Counted from the first letter of the stretch, positions 53,415 to 62,553 are shown. The stretch is 64,000 nt of DNA from Meiothermus sp. Pnk-1 (GCF_003226535.1 NZ_QKOB01000003.1:62001-126000); one strand, 5' to 3'. The notes: generated by a model from the letters alone, not told the origin. Numbers and translations are program-made.

Positions 53415-54868
53415 GGCTGGCTTCCTCCCGGGGAGCTCGAGGGTTGCCCTGGGTTTTCGACGTTGGGCCTGCGGGGTGGTTGCGAAGAGCCACTTTGGCG
53501 GAAGCTAGAACCTGAAGATCGGCCCTGGCTACCGCCGCTTTGCTCCTGTCCATAGCTAGGGCTGGGGGACTCTACCTTAGCTACGCTCACCCCGTCCAAA
53601 AGCCCCGGCGGCGGGTTGACGATGACCTCCAGGTTGGGGGCTAGCCCGCGTACCGCTGCCTGGCTGCCCGCTTGCGCCAGTACCGTAACCGTCTGCGCCC
53701 GCGCCTTGCCCCCTTCCACCACGAAGACAAAGCTGCGGGTACCGTCATTCTGCAGCGCGGTGATGGGAACCAGGGTCCCCTGAGCCAGCCGCACCGGGTA
53801 GGTGAGGGTGCCCACCGCGCCCGCCGGGGAAGGATCGTTGCCCAGGATGCGGGCGGTGAGGGAGACGTTGGCGTTGGCGCTCGCCGGAGGAGCGGGGTGT
53901 TGGTCTACTTTGACCTGGAAGCTCTGGGCATCGGTGCTGAAGCTCAGCGTCTGACCCGGGCTGAGCGAGGCGGCGTCGGCGGGCGGTACGCTGAAGCGCA
54001 CCTGGCGCTCTGGGCTCACCAGGGTGAGGGGCTGGCTGCCGCTGTTGACCGTCTCCCCCACCGCCACGTTGATGGCCGCTACTTGTCCGCTAAACGGGGC
54101 CCGCAGGGTGGCGTTGGCCAGGTTGATCTGGGCTTGCTGGAGCTGGCTCTGCGCCTGGGCGACCGCCACCCGCAGCTGGGCCAGGGTTTCTTGCCCCGCC
54201 CGCCGATTGGCGGCCAGGGCGCTTTGGGCCGCTGATAGGTTGGCCTGGGCGGTGTCGAGGTTGGCCCTGGCGTTGTTGAGCTCGCTTTGCGAGATGCCCC
54301 CCAGCTGGTAGATCCGCTGCGCCGCCTGATAGGCCATCTGGGCGTTGTTGAGGGCGGTTTTGGCGGCCTGGAGTTGCTGCTCGAGCTTCAGCGTGGCGTC
54401 GCGGGTGGCGTTGGTCTGAGCGGTGAGGTTGATCTGGGCGTTTTGTACCGCGAGCTGCGCGTTCTGCACGGCTATGCGGAGCTGGGTGTCGTCGAGCTGG
54501 ATCAACGGCTGCCCGGCCTTAACCACGTCCCCTACATTTACCAGGATCTGGCTGACCACGCCCGAAATCTGCGGCGAGACCCGGCTCTGGACCACGGGCT
54601 GCACGCTGGCCATGGCCTGACGCTGGGCTACGAGCGTGCCTGCTCGGCTGGTGTCGGTTTGTACCGGCACGGTAGCGCTTCGTACCATCCCCTGCCGCCC
54701 GGGGAATCCCCCCGTGACCCCCGGGCCGGCCGCTCCGCTGCGGGAGTTGCTGGGGCTGCTGCTGTTAGGGCTGCTGCCGCGCAGCATATAGCCCCCCACA
54801 CCAGCGGCCAGCATCAGCAGGATCACCCCGATCCATCGGCCCACCTCTCTTCCTGCGTGTGCTTGCAT
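53411..54868 (-). CDS. RND efflux periplasmic adaptor (membrane fusion protein)
   Basis: 485 residues; ATG 54868 follows AGGAGGAACT. One N-terminal membrane segment ([18 protein letters not shown]) and a Ser/Gly/Pro-rich linker are followed by the biotinyl-lipoyl half-motif [23 protein letters not shown], split at residues 110-135. A long Gln/Ala-rich coiled-coil hairpin (about 140-260) and the second lipoyl half [20 protein letters not shown] follow. The C-terminus is unusually long and Ser/Gly/Gln-rich. It links the pump to an outer-membrane channel. Confidence 0.92.
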   Translation of the reverse strand: MQAHAGREVGRWIGVILLMLAAGVGGYMLRGSSPNSSSPSNSRSGAAGPGVTGGFPGRQGMVRSATVPVQTDTSRAGTLVAQRQAMASVQPVVQSRVSPQISGVVSQILVNVGDVVKAGQPLIQLDDTQLRIAVQNAQLAVQNAQINLTAQTNATRDATLKLEQQLQAAKTALNNAQMAYQAAQRIYQLGGISQSELNNARANLDTAQANLSAAQSALAANRRAGQETLAQLRVAVAQAQSQLQQAQINLANATLRAPFSGQVAAINVAVGETVNSGSQPLTLVSPERQVRFSVPPADAASLSPGQTLSFSTDAQSFQVKVDQHPAPPASANANVSLTARILGNDPSPAGAVGTLTYPVRLAQGTLVPITALQNDGTRSFVFVVEGGKARAQTVTVLAQAGSQAAVRGLAPNLEVIVNPPPGLLDGVSVAKVESPSPSYGQEQSGGSQGRSSGSSFRQSGSSQPPRRPNVENPGQPSSSPGGSQP

Positions 54869-55215
54869 AGTTCCTCCTATCCTATGCCGTTCCGCGCCCT
54901 CGCCCAAGCCCTGGCGGCAGGCCCGGCGAACCCGGGCCCAGTCTCGGGGCGGCCCGTGTAGGCCCGGGGAACGAAAGGTGAAGATCGTGTGTAGAAGAGG
55001 GGTGGCTCCCTGCTGGCGCAGCAGCTTACCAATTATCGTAGCAATAATATTTGTTTGGCCCCCACCCTCCTCCCCTCATCCCTCCCTTCCCAGCTTTTTG
55101 CCGCACTCGCGCGCGCTCATGCACAAGCCCGTGCGCTTACAAAGGGGAGACAGAGAGAAACGGGGGAGTAAGGGGTTGTGGTCGCAAACTAATATGTATG
55201 ATATAATTGTTGGTA
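54869..55215. promoter_or_regulatory. Divergent AT-rich intergenic region
   Basis: Separates the efflux operon (minus) from the recombinase-like gene (plus). Two AT-rich blocks, about 55027-55052 and 55188-55212, stand out from a GC-rich background. TATAAT at 55202-55207 lies 8 bases before the ATG at 55216, so the plus transcript is probably nearly leaderless. No gene is seen. Confidence 0.5.
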
Positions 55216-56148
55216 ATGCTGCTCGAGGCCACCCCCTACGACGATCCAGCCCAGCGAAAGCTGCGGGTCGAGGAAGCCCTCTCGCGCTGGGACCGCACGG
55301 TTCTGGCCGAGGCTGCGGTCTATGCCCACCGGCTTTTCCGCTGGCACGAGTCCCAGACCCTCGCGGTGCTCACCAACCTCTTCTACTGGCTGGCCGAGCA
55401 AGGCTACGTCTGGCCCCGGCTGCCGCAAAACGCCCTGCTGCTGTTCTGGGAGGAGTGCACCACCCGCCATCCTCCCCTTTCCCAGCGCCCCTTGCGCAAA
55501 AACACCACCCTCTACGCCTGGTGGCGGGGTCTGAAGCGGACCCTGGAGGTCCTCCAATGGGCCGGGGTGGAAGTACCCCGGCTGGAGATGCCGCCCAAAC
55601 CGCGCTATGCCCTGGTGCGCCCCTACCTTTCCGAAGAGGAGTTCGCGCGCTTGCTGGAAGCCGCCCGCCGCCACCCCGAGGGGCGCCTGCGGCGGCTGGG
55701 CGTGGCCCTGCTATACCTGCTGGGAGAGAGCGGGGCCTGGCCCAAAGAGGTCTTTGCCCTCCGGACGGAGGACTTCAACGGCCAGACCCTGCGCATACGC
55801 GGCCGACGGGCCAGGACGTTGCCCCTTTCCCGGGAGGCGGCCAGGGCCATCCGCGACTATCTGGAAGAGCGCGAATCGGTGGCTTCCCTGGCGCCCATCC
55901 CTCCCCCCTACCTGTTCCTGCGCATGACCAACAAAAGAGGGGGGCTGGGGCGGCCTTTGACCATGAACAGCCTCAACGCCCTCTTGCAGCGGGTGATGGA
56001 GCTGGCCCAGGTCTTCCCCGAGCAGATCGTCGGCTCGCTGCGCTGGCGAGCGGTGCGAAGGTACCTGCGCGCCGGATTATCCCCGGCCGAAGTGGCCGCC
56101 CGCACCGGGCTGGCCTCGGTGGCAGAGCTGGGAAGGCGGAAGGAGTAG
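55216..56148 (+). CDS. Tyrosine-recombinase-like protein lacking catalytic residues
   Basis: 310 residues with an N-terminal SAM-like core-binding domain and a C-terminal phage-integrase-type fold. Where Xer proteins have TGLRxSEL, this one has SGAWPKEV, so the first Arg is missing. Where they have HxLRH...Y it has GSLRWRAVRRYLRAGLSPAEVAARTGLAS, split here, without the His and Tyr. It is therefore probably a DNA-binding protein that no longer recombines. Start ATG 55216; TTG 55207 would add three residues. It is not adjacent to a mobile element. Confidence 0.8.
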   Translation: MLLEATPYDDPAQRKLRVEEALSRWDRTVLAEAAVYAHRLFRWHESQTLAVLTNLFYWLAEQGYVWPRLPQNALLLFWEECTTRHPPLSQRPLRKNTTLYAWWRGLKRTLEVLQWAGVEVPRLEMPPKPRYALVRPYLSEEEFARLLEAARRHPEGRLRRLGVALLYLLGESGAWPKEVFALRTEDFNGQTLRIRGRRARTLPLSREAARAIRDYLEERESVASLAPIPPPYLFLRMTNKRGGLGRPLTMNSLNALLQRVMELAQVFPEQIVGSLRWRAVRRYLRAGLSPAEVAARTGLASVAELGRRKE

Positions 56149-56156
56149 CGCCCCGA

Positions 56157-56903
56157 TCAGCCCCCGGCCTTCCGGCGGCGCTTGTGCTCGTACATGCGGG
56201 CGTCGGCCAGCGCCAGCAGGCTCTCCCCCTGGGCCTCCTCGGCCCAGGCCACCCCCAGGCTCGCGGGCAGGCCGGCCAGGGCGTGGTGAAGCCGCGGCGA
56301 ATCCGCCCGGTTTAGGACCACGGCGAACTCGTCCCCGCCGATGCGGTAGGCCTCGAGGCCCTCCTCCTTGAGGGCGCGGGCCAACCCGACGAGCAGCCGG
56401 TCCCCCGCCGGGTGGCCCTGGGTGTCGTTGACCCGCTTGAGCCCGTCCAGGTCCAACAGGGCCAGCCCCCACCCCTCGGGGAGGCCCCCCTCCAACCGCC
56501 GCGCAAAGGCTCGGCGGTTGCCCAATCCGGTGAGCCAGTCGTAGCGGGCCTGGCGCTCCAGCTCCTCGCGGTAGCCCGCCCCCTTGAGGGCCGCGAGCAG
56601 GTAGTCGAGGTAGAGCGCCGCCAGCCGCAGCTCGGTGGGGTCGTCGATGCCGGGGTGCTCCAGCCGCAGGTAGAGGGGCTGGGGCGGCCCCGGGAAGTAG
56701 GCCCCATACCCCCCCGGCACCCGCCCGCGGCCCGCCAGGTGCACCCCCGACTCCGGCGCCAACACCATCAGCCGGGCCCCCTGGAAAACCCAGCCCACCC
56801 CCCGCTGGGCGTGCGCGAGCACCTCGGCGAAGGCCAGGCCCCCGTAGCCCACCACGGTCTCGTGGAGGAGTAGCAGGCGCAAGAGGAGGGGCTCGAGGCT
56901 CAC
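56157..56903 (-). CDS. Diguanylate cyclase (GGDEF)
   Basis: 248 residues. The GGDEF domain starts about residue 115 (YDWLTGLGNRRAF) and has LLDLDGLKRVNDTQGHPAGD, split at 148-168, and the intact YRIGGDEFAVVL. The N-terminal 110 residues are a small alpha/beta sensor-like region with no transmembrane helix. It should make c-di-GMP. No clear RxxD inhibitory site is seen upstream of GGDEF. It is coupled by ATGA to the AhpD-like gene. Confidence 0.9.
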   Translation of the reverse strand: MSLEPLLLRLLLLHETVVGYGGLAFAEVLAHAQRGVGWVFQGARLMVLAPESGVHLAGRGRVPGGYGAYFPGPPQPLYLRLEHPGIDDPTELRLAALYLDYLLAALKGAGYREELERQARYDWLTGLGNRRAFARRLEGGLPEGWGLALLDLDGLKRVNDTQGHPAGDRLLVGLARALKEEGLEAYRIGGDEFAVVLNRADSPRLHHALAGLPASLGVAWAEEAQGESLLALADARMYEHKRRRKAGG

Positions 56904-57382
56904 AGCGGATCCACGGGGATCTCCAGGAGGTCGGTCCAGGTGTTGACCAGAGCAAACAGCCCCACCACCGCCACCGCCTCCTGCACCTCGGCCTCGCTCA
57001 GGCCGGCCTGGCGCAAGCCCTCCAGCAGCTTAGGGCTAGGGGAGGCGGCCGCGGCGTGGGCGAAGTGGAGCAGGGCCTGCACCTTCTCCGGCAGCCCCGG
57101 CGGCACCTCGCCCCGCCGCAGCGCCGCCAGGATCCCCTCCTCGGTCCCCTGCACCATCAGGGCGTGCAGGTGCACCTCGGCGGCGTAGCGCGAACCCCGG
57201 GCCCGCGAGGCGAGCACCCCCATCATCTCCTTGAGGGTGCGGGGCAAGGCCCCCCGCAGCACCACGTGGCGGAAGGCCTTCCACAAGGCGGTCTGTAGGT
57301 CCTCGCTCTGGGCCTGGGCAAAGAGGTTGGGCACCAGGCCGAAGCCCAGCTCCTCGGCGATCTCGCGGGTTACGTTCTGCAT
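56900..57382 (-). CDS. AhpD/carboxymuconolactone-decarboxylase-like protein without CxxC
   Basis: 160-residue all-helical protein. Start MQNVTREIAEELG at 57382 is preceded by a GGGGG-type site. The CMD/AhpD fold is suggested by LKEMMGVLASRARGSRYAAEVHLHAL, split over residues 65-90. AhpD active sites read CxxC...H; here the cysteines are Ser and Ala while His is kept, so peroxidase-partner activity is not expected. Coupling to a diguanylate cyclase suggests a sensing or regulatory role (inference). Confidence 0.78.
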   Translation of the reverse strand: MQNVTREIAEELGFGLVPNLFAQAQSEDLQTALWKAFRHVVLRGALPRTLKEMMGVLASRARGSRYAAEVHLHALMVQGTEEGILAALRRGEVPPGLPEKVQALLHFAHAAAASPSPKLLEGLRQAGLSEAEVQEAVAVVGLFALVNTWTDLLEIPVDPL

Positions 57383-57548
57383 AGGGTTCACCCCCTGATC
57401 CCATGTTATCCCGCGGGTCCGGCCTTCCGGTTCTTCGATCACACGCCCGGCCGGAGGCCCTCCGGGCCGGCGCGTTCAGCCCGGAGGGTGGGGTCTGAAC
57501 CAGGAGGCCGGGCGCACCCGGCTATGATCAGAGCGAGGGGGGAGCTCC

Positions 57549-59375
57549 GTGGAGGATAGGGTCTTGCTCAGCGCGGTGGAGTCCACGTTCACCGGGGTGG
57601 TCATCGCCGATGCCCGAGCGCCCGACTGCCCGGTGATCTACTGCAACCCGGCCTTTGTCGAGCTCACCGGCTACCCTCAGGAGGAGGTCCTGGGGCGCAA
57701 CTGCCGCTTTCTCCAGGGACCCGCCACCGACCGGGAGGCGGTGGCACGGGTGCGGCAGGCCATCGCCGATGGGCGCAGCACCCGGGCGCTGCTGCTCAAC
57801 TACCGCAAGGACGGTCGGCCCTTCTGGAACGAGCTGCACCTCTCTCCAGTGTGCGACGGCGACGGGAACCCCACCCACTTCGTGGGGATCCAGCTCGATG
57901 TGACCGAGCGGGTGGAGGGGTTCCGCCTGCTGGAGCGGGCCTTGCGGGAGTGGACGGCCACGCTGGACGCCCTGCCGGAGATGGTGTTCCTCACCGACGG
58001 GGCAGGGCGGCTGCGCCGGTGCAACCTGGCGGCCTCGGAGTTCTTTGGCCTGGGCTTCAGGGAGCTCATCGACCGCAGGCTGGCCGAGCTGTTCGGGCAG
58101 GAGGAGGGCCTCTTTCGCGGCGCGGGGGGAGAGTTCCGCCTGGGGCGCAGCTGCTACTCCGTGGCCAACCACCCGCTGCCCCGCGCTCAGGGGGGACAGG
58201 TGCACGTGGTGCGGGACATCACCGCCCAAAAGGCCCTCTCTTCCCAGCTGGAGTGGCTCCTGGCGGCGGTGGAGCAGGCCGCGGATGCGGTGGTGGTCAC
58301 CGACCTGGAGGGGCGGATCGAAAGCCTCAACCGCTCATTTCGGGCCAAGACCGGCTGGTCCTCCGAGGAAGCGCTAGGCATGGAGCTGTTCGCCCTGCAG
58401 GGGGTCCCGCCAGAGGTCGCCGCCCAGGTGCGCCGGGAGGTGGAGGAGGGGCGGGTGTACAGCGGCCTCTACCAGGCCCGCCGGCGCGGCGGCGAGGTCT
58501 ACTGGGAGGAGGCCACCGTCTCCCCGGTCAGGGAGGCGGGCGGACGGGTGGTCAAGCTGGTTCATATCCAGCGCGACGTGAGCGAGCGGCGGCGGCTCGA
58601 GGCCATCGCGGAGGCGGTGAACATGGCGGAGAACCTCGGCCAGGTCTTCTCCGGGCTGCGCCACGAGCTGGGCAATCCCATCAACTCGGCCATGACGGCC
58701 CTGAGCGTGCTGCGGGAGAACGCTGCCCGCTGGCCCACGGCGCAGGTGCTGAGCTTCGTGGAGCGGGCCCTGGTGGAGCTGGAGCGGGTAGCCTATCTCT
58801 TGCGTACCCTCAAGACGTTCAACCTGGAGGCGCTGGAGCTGGAGCGGCTCGAGCTGGGCAGATTTCTCCGGCGATTGTTGCTCCTGGTGCGGGAGGACCT
58901 CGAGCGCAAGGGCATCCAGCTCACCCTCCGCCCCCCTGAGGAGGAGGTGGTGGCCTGGGCCGACCCGCGTGCGCTGCACCAGGTGCTCCTCAACCTGCTC
59001 AGCAACGCCGCAGAGGCCCTGGAGGGGCACCCCCTGCCGGAGATCTCCCTGGAGTTCTGTCGGCGGGGGAGGAGGGTCGAGGTGACGGTGGGCGACAACG
59101 GCCGGGGGATGGGCCCGGAGGAGCTGGCCCGGCTGTTCAAACCCTTCTACACCACCAAGCGGCAGGGGAGCGGCCTGGGGCTGGTGATCTCCCAACGGCT
59201 CATGGCGGGGATGCGGGGGACCCTCTCGGTGCAAAGCGAGCGGGGGCGGGGCACCCGGGTGACCCTCACCCTCGAGGAGGCCAGCGGCGCAGCATCGCCT
59301 CCAGCTGGAGGCGAACCAGGGCCAGCGGTCCCGGCCCCTCCAGGAGAAGCCCCAGCAGGCCCGGAGGGGTTCTGA
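57549..59375 (+). CDS. LOV blue-light-sensing histidine kinase (LOV-PAS-PAS-HisKA-HATPase)
   Basis: 608 residues, soluble. Residues 1-120 form a LOV domain with GRNCRFLQGPATD, placing the photoactive cysteine at residue 52 (FMN adduct). PAS domains follow at about 135-225 and 235-355. The H-box LRHELGNPINSAM is near 373 and HATPase motifs HQVLLNLLSNAAEAL, DNGRGMG and GSGLGLVIS near 480-550. A Pro/Ala-rich tail follows. GTG start. It should phosphorylate a response regulator on blue light; the convergent REC gene next door is a candidate. Confidence 0.92.
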   Translation: MEDRVLLSAVESTFTGVVIADARAPDCPVIYCNPAFVELTGYPQEEVLGRNCRFLQGPATDREAVARVRQAIADGRSTRALLLNYRKDGRPFWNELHLSPVCDGDGNPTHFVGIQLDVTERVEGFRLLERALREWTATLDALPEMVFLTDGAGRLRRCNLAASEFFGLGFRELIDRRLAELFGQEEGLFRGAGGEFRLGRSCYSVANHPLPRAQGGQVHVVRDITAQKALSSQLEWLLAAVEQAADAVVVTDLEGRIESLNRSFRAKTGWSSEEALGMELFALQGVPPEVAAQVRREVEEGRVYSGLYQARRRGGEVYWEEATVSPVREAGGRVVKLVHIQRDVSERRRLEAIAEAVNMAENLGQVFSGLRHELGNPINSAMTALSVLRENAARWPTAQVLSFVERALVELERVAYLLRTLKTFNLEALELERLELGRFLRRLLLLVREDLERKGIQLTLRPPEEEVVAWADPRALHQVLLNLLSNAAEALEGHPLPEISLEFCRRGRRVEVTVGDNGRGMGPEELARLFKPFYTTKRQGSGLGLVISQRLMAGMRGTLSVQSERGRGTRVTLTLEEASGAASPPAGGEPGPAVPAPPGEAPAGPEGF

Positions 59376-60249
59376 GGGGGCGAAAGAGCAGGGCGAGGCC
59401 CGGACCCCAGAGGGCGATCTCCTCCACCTCCTCCCCCGCCAACCCTGCGGCCATCTGCCAGGCCAGGGCCGCCACCGGGGCAAGGCCCGCCAAGGTCTGC
59501 GACGAGCTCCCCGTGGCGGCCAGCACCTGCCCTCCCGAAGGGTCCAGCAGCGCGGCCGAGCGCACCCCCTCGAGGCCGAGCAACCCTTCCAGAGGAAGGG
59601 CCGGGCCGCGTCGGCCCTCGTCCTTGCGCCGGGCGGCTTCCAGGAGGACCGCGGTGAGGGGGATGGGGGTCCCCTTCACCCCTTGCTGAAGCCGGCTCAC
59701 CTCGATCTGAACGTCTTCCCAGGCCAGGACCTCCCAGGCCGCCTCCTCCCCCCGCAGCTCCCCCGCCTCCGCCCCCACCAGCTGACCGGCGGCGCAGTGC
59801 AGCACCCCCACCTTTCCCCGGGCCTCCACCCAAACGCTGCAGGTTTTGCGCTCCACCTCGATGAGCTGCAAAAACCCCGGCAGGGTGATGCCGCGAAAGC
59901 TCCCCGTGGTCGCTTCGGCCAGCACCCGGCGAATGGTCTGCACCAGGTGGGCAAACTCGATGGGCTTTTCGATGTAGCCGCAGGTCAACCCCGCAAGGCG
60001 GCGTTCGGTCTCGGCGCTGCCGAAGGCGGTGACCACCACGATGGGCAGGCCGGGGAAGACCCGGGCGGCGTGGGCGATGAGGGCGAAGCCGTCCATCCCC
60101 GGCATGCGCAGGTCGGTGACCAGCAGGTCGAAATCGACCTGCTCCAGGAGCTTTGCCGCCTCGCGGCCATCCGCCGCGTAGGGGCGCAGCCCCTCGGCCA
60201 GGCTGCTGAGGAATAGCAGCTCGTAATCGACGATGAGCACCCGCTTCAC
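59266..60249 (-). CDS. Response regulator with PATAN (DUF4388)-like and roadblock-like output
   Basis: 327 residues. REC domain 1-120 with D8, phospho-acceptor Asp 46 (LLVTDLRMPGMDG), Thr in VVTAFGS and Lys in YIEKPIEF. Residues about 125-220 look like a PATAN/DUF4388 domain (FRGITLPGFLQLIEVERKTCSV, HCAAGQLVGAEAGEL). The last 100 residues resemble a roadblock/LC7 domain (GVRSAALLDPSGGQVLA). No DNA-binding domain, so it acts through protein contacts. Its 3' end overlaps the kinase gene by 110 bases in the opposite direction. Confidence 0.87.
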   Translation of the reverse strand: MKRVLIVDYELLFLSSLAEGLRPYAADGREAAKLLEQVDFDLLVTDLRMPGMDGFALIAHAARVFPGLPIVVVTAFGSAETERRLAGLTCGYIEKPIEFAHLVQTIRRVLAEATTGSFRGITLPGFLQLIEVERKTCSVWVEARGKVGVLHCAAGQLVGAEAGELRGEEAAWEVLAWEDVQIEVSRLQQGVKGTPIPLTAVLLEAARRKDEGRRGPALPLEGLLGLEGVRSAALLDPSGGQVLAATGSSSQTLAGLAPVAALAWQMAAGLAGEEVEEIALWGPGLALLFRPLRTPPGLLGLLLEGPGPLALVRLQLEAMLRRWPPRG

Positions 60250-60313
60250 AGGTGTCCTCGGAGGTACCGTCGAGCTCGCTGAGGTGCGCGGGGGAGTCCC
60301 GCCCCCCTCTTTT

Positions 60314-60496
60314 CTACAAAACCAGTTTGCTCTCCACCTCCGCCAGCTTCAGGCGGGCCAGGGCAAGGTTAGCCCGCCCTGGGTCGAGCACGTAGGAGAA
60401 GAAAAGATAGGGGTACTTCTCCCCCAGACGGATGAGGTGGTACTGCTTGCTCAACGAGATGAGTATGTCCTCGATGCGGTCTTGCAGACTAAACAT
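60314..60496 (-). CDS. Small protein, 60 residues, upstream of the response regulator
   Basis: Starts MFSLQDRIEDILISLSKQYH and continues with an aromatic-rich stretch (KYPYLFFSYVLD) and a helical tail (ANLALARLKLAEVESKL). The amphipathic pattern is protein-like and unlike a chance ORF. It begins within the last bases of the upstream regulator gene and lies 64 bases before the response regulator. Role unknown; a partner of the roadblock-type regulator is possible. Confidence 0.6.
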   Translation of the reverse strand: MFSLQDRIEDILISLSKQYHLIRLGEKYPYLFFSYVLDPGRANLALARLKLAEVESKLVL

Positions 60497-61610
60497 AATC
60501 GCATGGCCTGATTTGGGTAAGGTGGTTTGTAGATTCTAGTTTGTTCACTGAGTAGTCGCGGGGAAGCACATCAGCTATAGGTGATAGAGGATCTGTGTCT
60601 GACTGCATGGCTGCGTACGGCTCAAGCATGGCTGCCTCCTGTCCCGTTTGACCCCTTTGCGGCCCCTTCAAGACATACCGCGTCCCCTTGCCGGTTTCCC
60701 CCACCCGCTCGAAGATGCCCGCCTCCGTCAGTTGCTCCAGGTCACGGCTGGCGGTGCACTTGGAGACACCCGCGACCTCCTGGTACTCACGGTTGCCGAT
60801 GCCGCCGTGCTCCTTGGCGTACATCACCCCCCATACCTGTCTCTCGGAGAGCCCCCGCGCCCGCAGCAGCTCGGGCGTGTAGGCGTCCTTGAGGAAGGTC
60901 AGGCGGAACCCACCGGCCTCCTCGGCCATCTCCGGCTCGGGGAGGCCCTGGTCCCGGAGCGCCTGGCGGATGCGGGTGATCCCCGAGCCCCAGCGCTCGA
61001 CCAGCCCGGCGTAGTACAACACCTGGGCGATGGCCGGGTTGCGCAGGCGGGAGGGGTGGTCCTCCCGGCGGAGCACCTCCACGGTGAGGCCGCCGTAGAG
61101 GGTGCCGGGGTTCCACAGCGAGAGCCGGTCAGGGTAGAGCCGCACCTGGATGTCGCCGGAGTCGGCGTAGTCCCGGTGCATCAGGGCGTTGAGCACGGCC
61201 TCGCGCAGGGCCTCGATCAGGGCCTTGAGGTAGTCGTCGGGGACGATGCGCTGCCCGACGGCGGTGGCGTTGAAGTCCACCACGTCCACCACCCCGGAGA
61301 GCGCCGGGTTGGCCTGGGCCACCGCCCGCACCGCGTCGGTGAGCCTCTCGCCCAGGCCGCCCTTGGGCAGGGTGCGCAGGTAGCCCCGCACACGGTCGTC
61401 GGTGGGGGCCGCGTCGCCCCAGGGGAACTCGGGCAGCACCTCGAAGCTCACCGGGCTGTCGGGGAAGACCAGCTTAGGGGGGAAGCCCGAGTCGTCGAGG
61501 CGGAAAGGATAGACCCACCGGAATGAGAAGCCCTGCGGTTCAGGCACAGGGCCCCCCGAGGCCGACCGGCGCTGCGCCCACCAGAGCGGATTGGAAGGCT
61601 CGACACGCAT
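60489..61610 (-). CDS. HATPase_c_4/winged-helix regulator (RecG-like ATP-binding family), N-terminal domain missing
   Basis: 373 residues from ATG 61610. LKALIEALREAVLNALMHRDYADSG, split at 145-170, WNPGTLYGG and NPAIAQVLYYAGLVERWGSGI are hallmarks of the divergent ATP-binding family PF13749. A C-terminal winged helix follows (EYQEVAGVSKCTASRDLEQL). The AlbA_2/Schlafen-like domain normally present at the N-terminus is absent, replaced by about 70 unrelated residues. The last 55 residues are an unusual tail. It is divergent from the Xre-RES pair (46-base gap) and may be truncated. Confidence 0.75.
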   Translation of the reverse strand: MRVEPSNPLWWAQRRSASGGPVPEPQGFSFRWVYPFRLDDSGFPPKLVFPDSPVSFEVLPEFPWGDAAPTDDRVRGYLRTLPKGGLGERLTDAVRAVAQANPALSGVVDVVDFNATAVGQRIVPDDYLKALIEALREAVLNALMHRDYADSGDIQVRLYPDRLSLWNPGTLYGGLTVEVLRREDHPSRLRNPAIAQVLYYAGLVERWGSGITRIRQALRDQGLPEPEMAEEAGGFRLTFLKDAYTPELLRARGLSERQVWGVMYAKEHGGIGNREYQEVAGVSKCTASRDLEQLTEAGIFERVGETGKGTRYVLKGPQRGQTGQEAAMLEPYAAMQSDTDPLSPIADVLPRDYSVNKLESTNHLTQIRPCDYV

Positions 61611-61656
61611 CCGCCAAATGGACGTTGTAAGATTCCAGACGGAACGGTGAGACGCC

Positions 61657-62088
61657 ATGACCGCGACCCCGCACGACCCCGCCCTCGAGTCCCTCGCCCT
61701 CTTCGGGCTGCACCCGCGCGACACCCAGGAGGGCATCCGCTACCTGCTGGACGGCCTGCCCGCGGAGGGCTGGGACCGGCTGCTGGAGCGCTTGGGCGTG
61801 GGCGAGCGGCACCTGGCCTGGGTGGTGCGCATCCCGCCTACCACCCTCCACCGCCGCAAGCAGAGCGGGCGCTTCACCCCGGAGGAGAGCGAGCGGCTGT
61901 GGCGGCTGGCCCGGCTGGTGGCCCACGCCGCCCAGGTCTTCCGCACCCCTGAGGGGGTCGCGCGCTGGTTCAGCCGGCCCAACCGGGCGCTGGGCGGGGC
62001 CACCCCGCTGGAGTACGCCCGCACCCCGCTGGGGGCGGAGGAGGTGGAGCGGGTGCTCGAGCGCATCCTCGACGGGGGACCCGCCTAG
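61657..62088 (+). CDS. Xre/MbcA/ParS-type antitoxin (DUF2384)
   Basis: 143 residues with an N-terminal helical region and the C-terminal DUF2384 domain (FRTPEGVARWFSRPNRALGGATPLEYAR, split at about 95-122). VVRIPPTTLHRRKQSGRF is the helix-turn-helix. It neutralises the RES toxin encoded immediately downstream and probably represses the shared promoter. One base separates the stop from the toxin ATG. Confidence 0.88.
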   Translation: MTATPHDPALESLALFGLHPRDTQEGIRYLLDGLPAEGWDRLLERLGVGERHLAWVVRIPPTTLHRRKQSGRFTPEESERLWRLARLVAHAAQVFRTPEGVARWFSRPNRALGGATPLEYARTPLGAEEVERVLERILDGGPA

Positions 62089-62553
62089 ATGCCGCGGCTG
62101 CAGGCCTGGCGCCTGGTGGCCCGCCACCGGGCCGAGACCGCCTTCGACGGCGAGGGCAGCTTCCGCTACGGCAACCGCTGGAACCACCCCGGCACCCGCG
62201 TGGTGTACCTGGCCTCCACCGCCAGCCTGGCCGCGCTGGAGGTGCTGGTCCACGCCGAGAGCTACGCCGAGCTACCGGAGTACCTGGCCTTCCCGGTCAG
62301 CTTCGACGCCGAGCTGGTCCTCGACCCGCCGCGCCTGCCCCCCGACTGGAGGGCCGATCCCGCCCCCCCGAGCACCAAGGAGCTGGGCAGCCGCTGGGCG
62401 GCCGAGGGCGCCAGCGTGCTGCTGAGGGTCCCCAGCGCGGTGGTGCCCTGGGAGCACCACTACGTGCTCAACGTCTCCCACCCGCAGTACCGCCGGGTGC
62501 ACGTCGGCGAGCCCCGGCCCTTCGCCTTCGACCCGCGCCTACTCAAGGGCTGA
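62089..62553 (+). CDS. RES-domain toxin
   Basis: 154 residues. The RES family motifs AWRLVARHRAETAFDGEGS, RWNHPGTRVVYLAST with the key Arg/Tyr pair, and ALEVLVHAE are present, ending with the conserved NVSHPQY region. RES toxins degrade or modify NAD+. Paired with the Xre-type antitoxin as usual for type II RES-Xre modules. Confidence 0.9.
   Translation: MPRLQAWRLVARHRAETAFDGEGSFRYGNRWNHPGTRVVYLASTASLAALEVLVHAESYAELPEYLAFPVSFDAELVLDPPRLPPDWRADPAPPSTKELGSRWAAEGASVLLRVPSAVVPWEHHYVLNVSHPQYRRVHVGEPRPFAFDPRLLKG

Noticed and set aside
51828-53555. A 575-codon open frame antisense to the RND pump
   Set aside because: Translation is His/Gly/Gln-rich filler, mirror of the conserved RND sequence.
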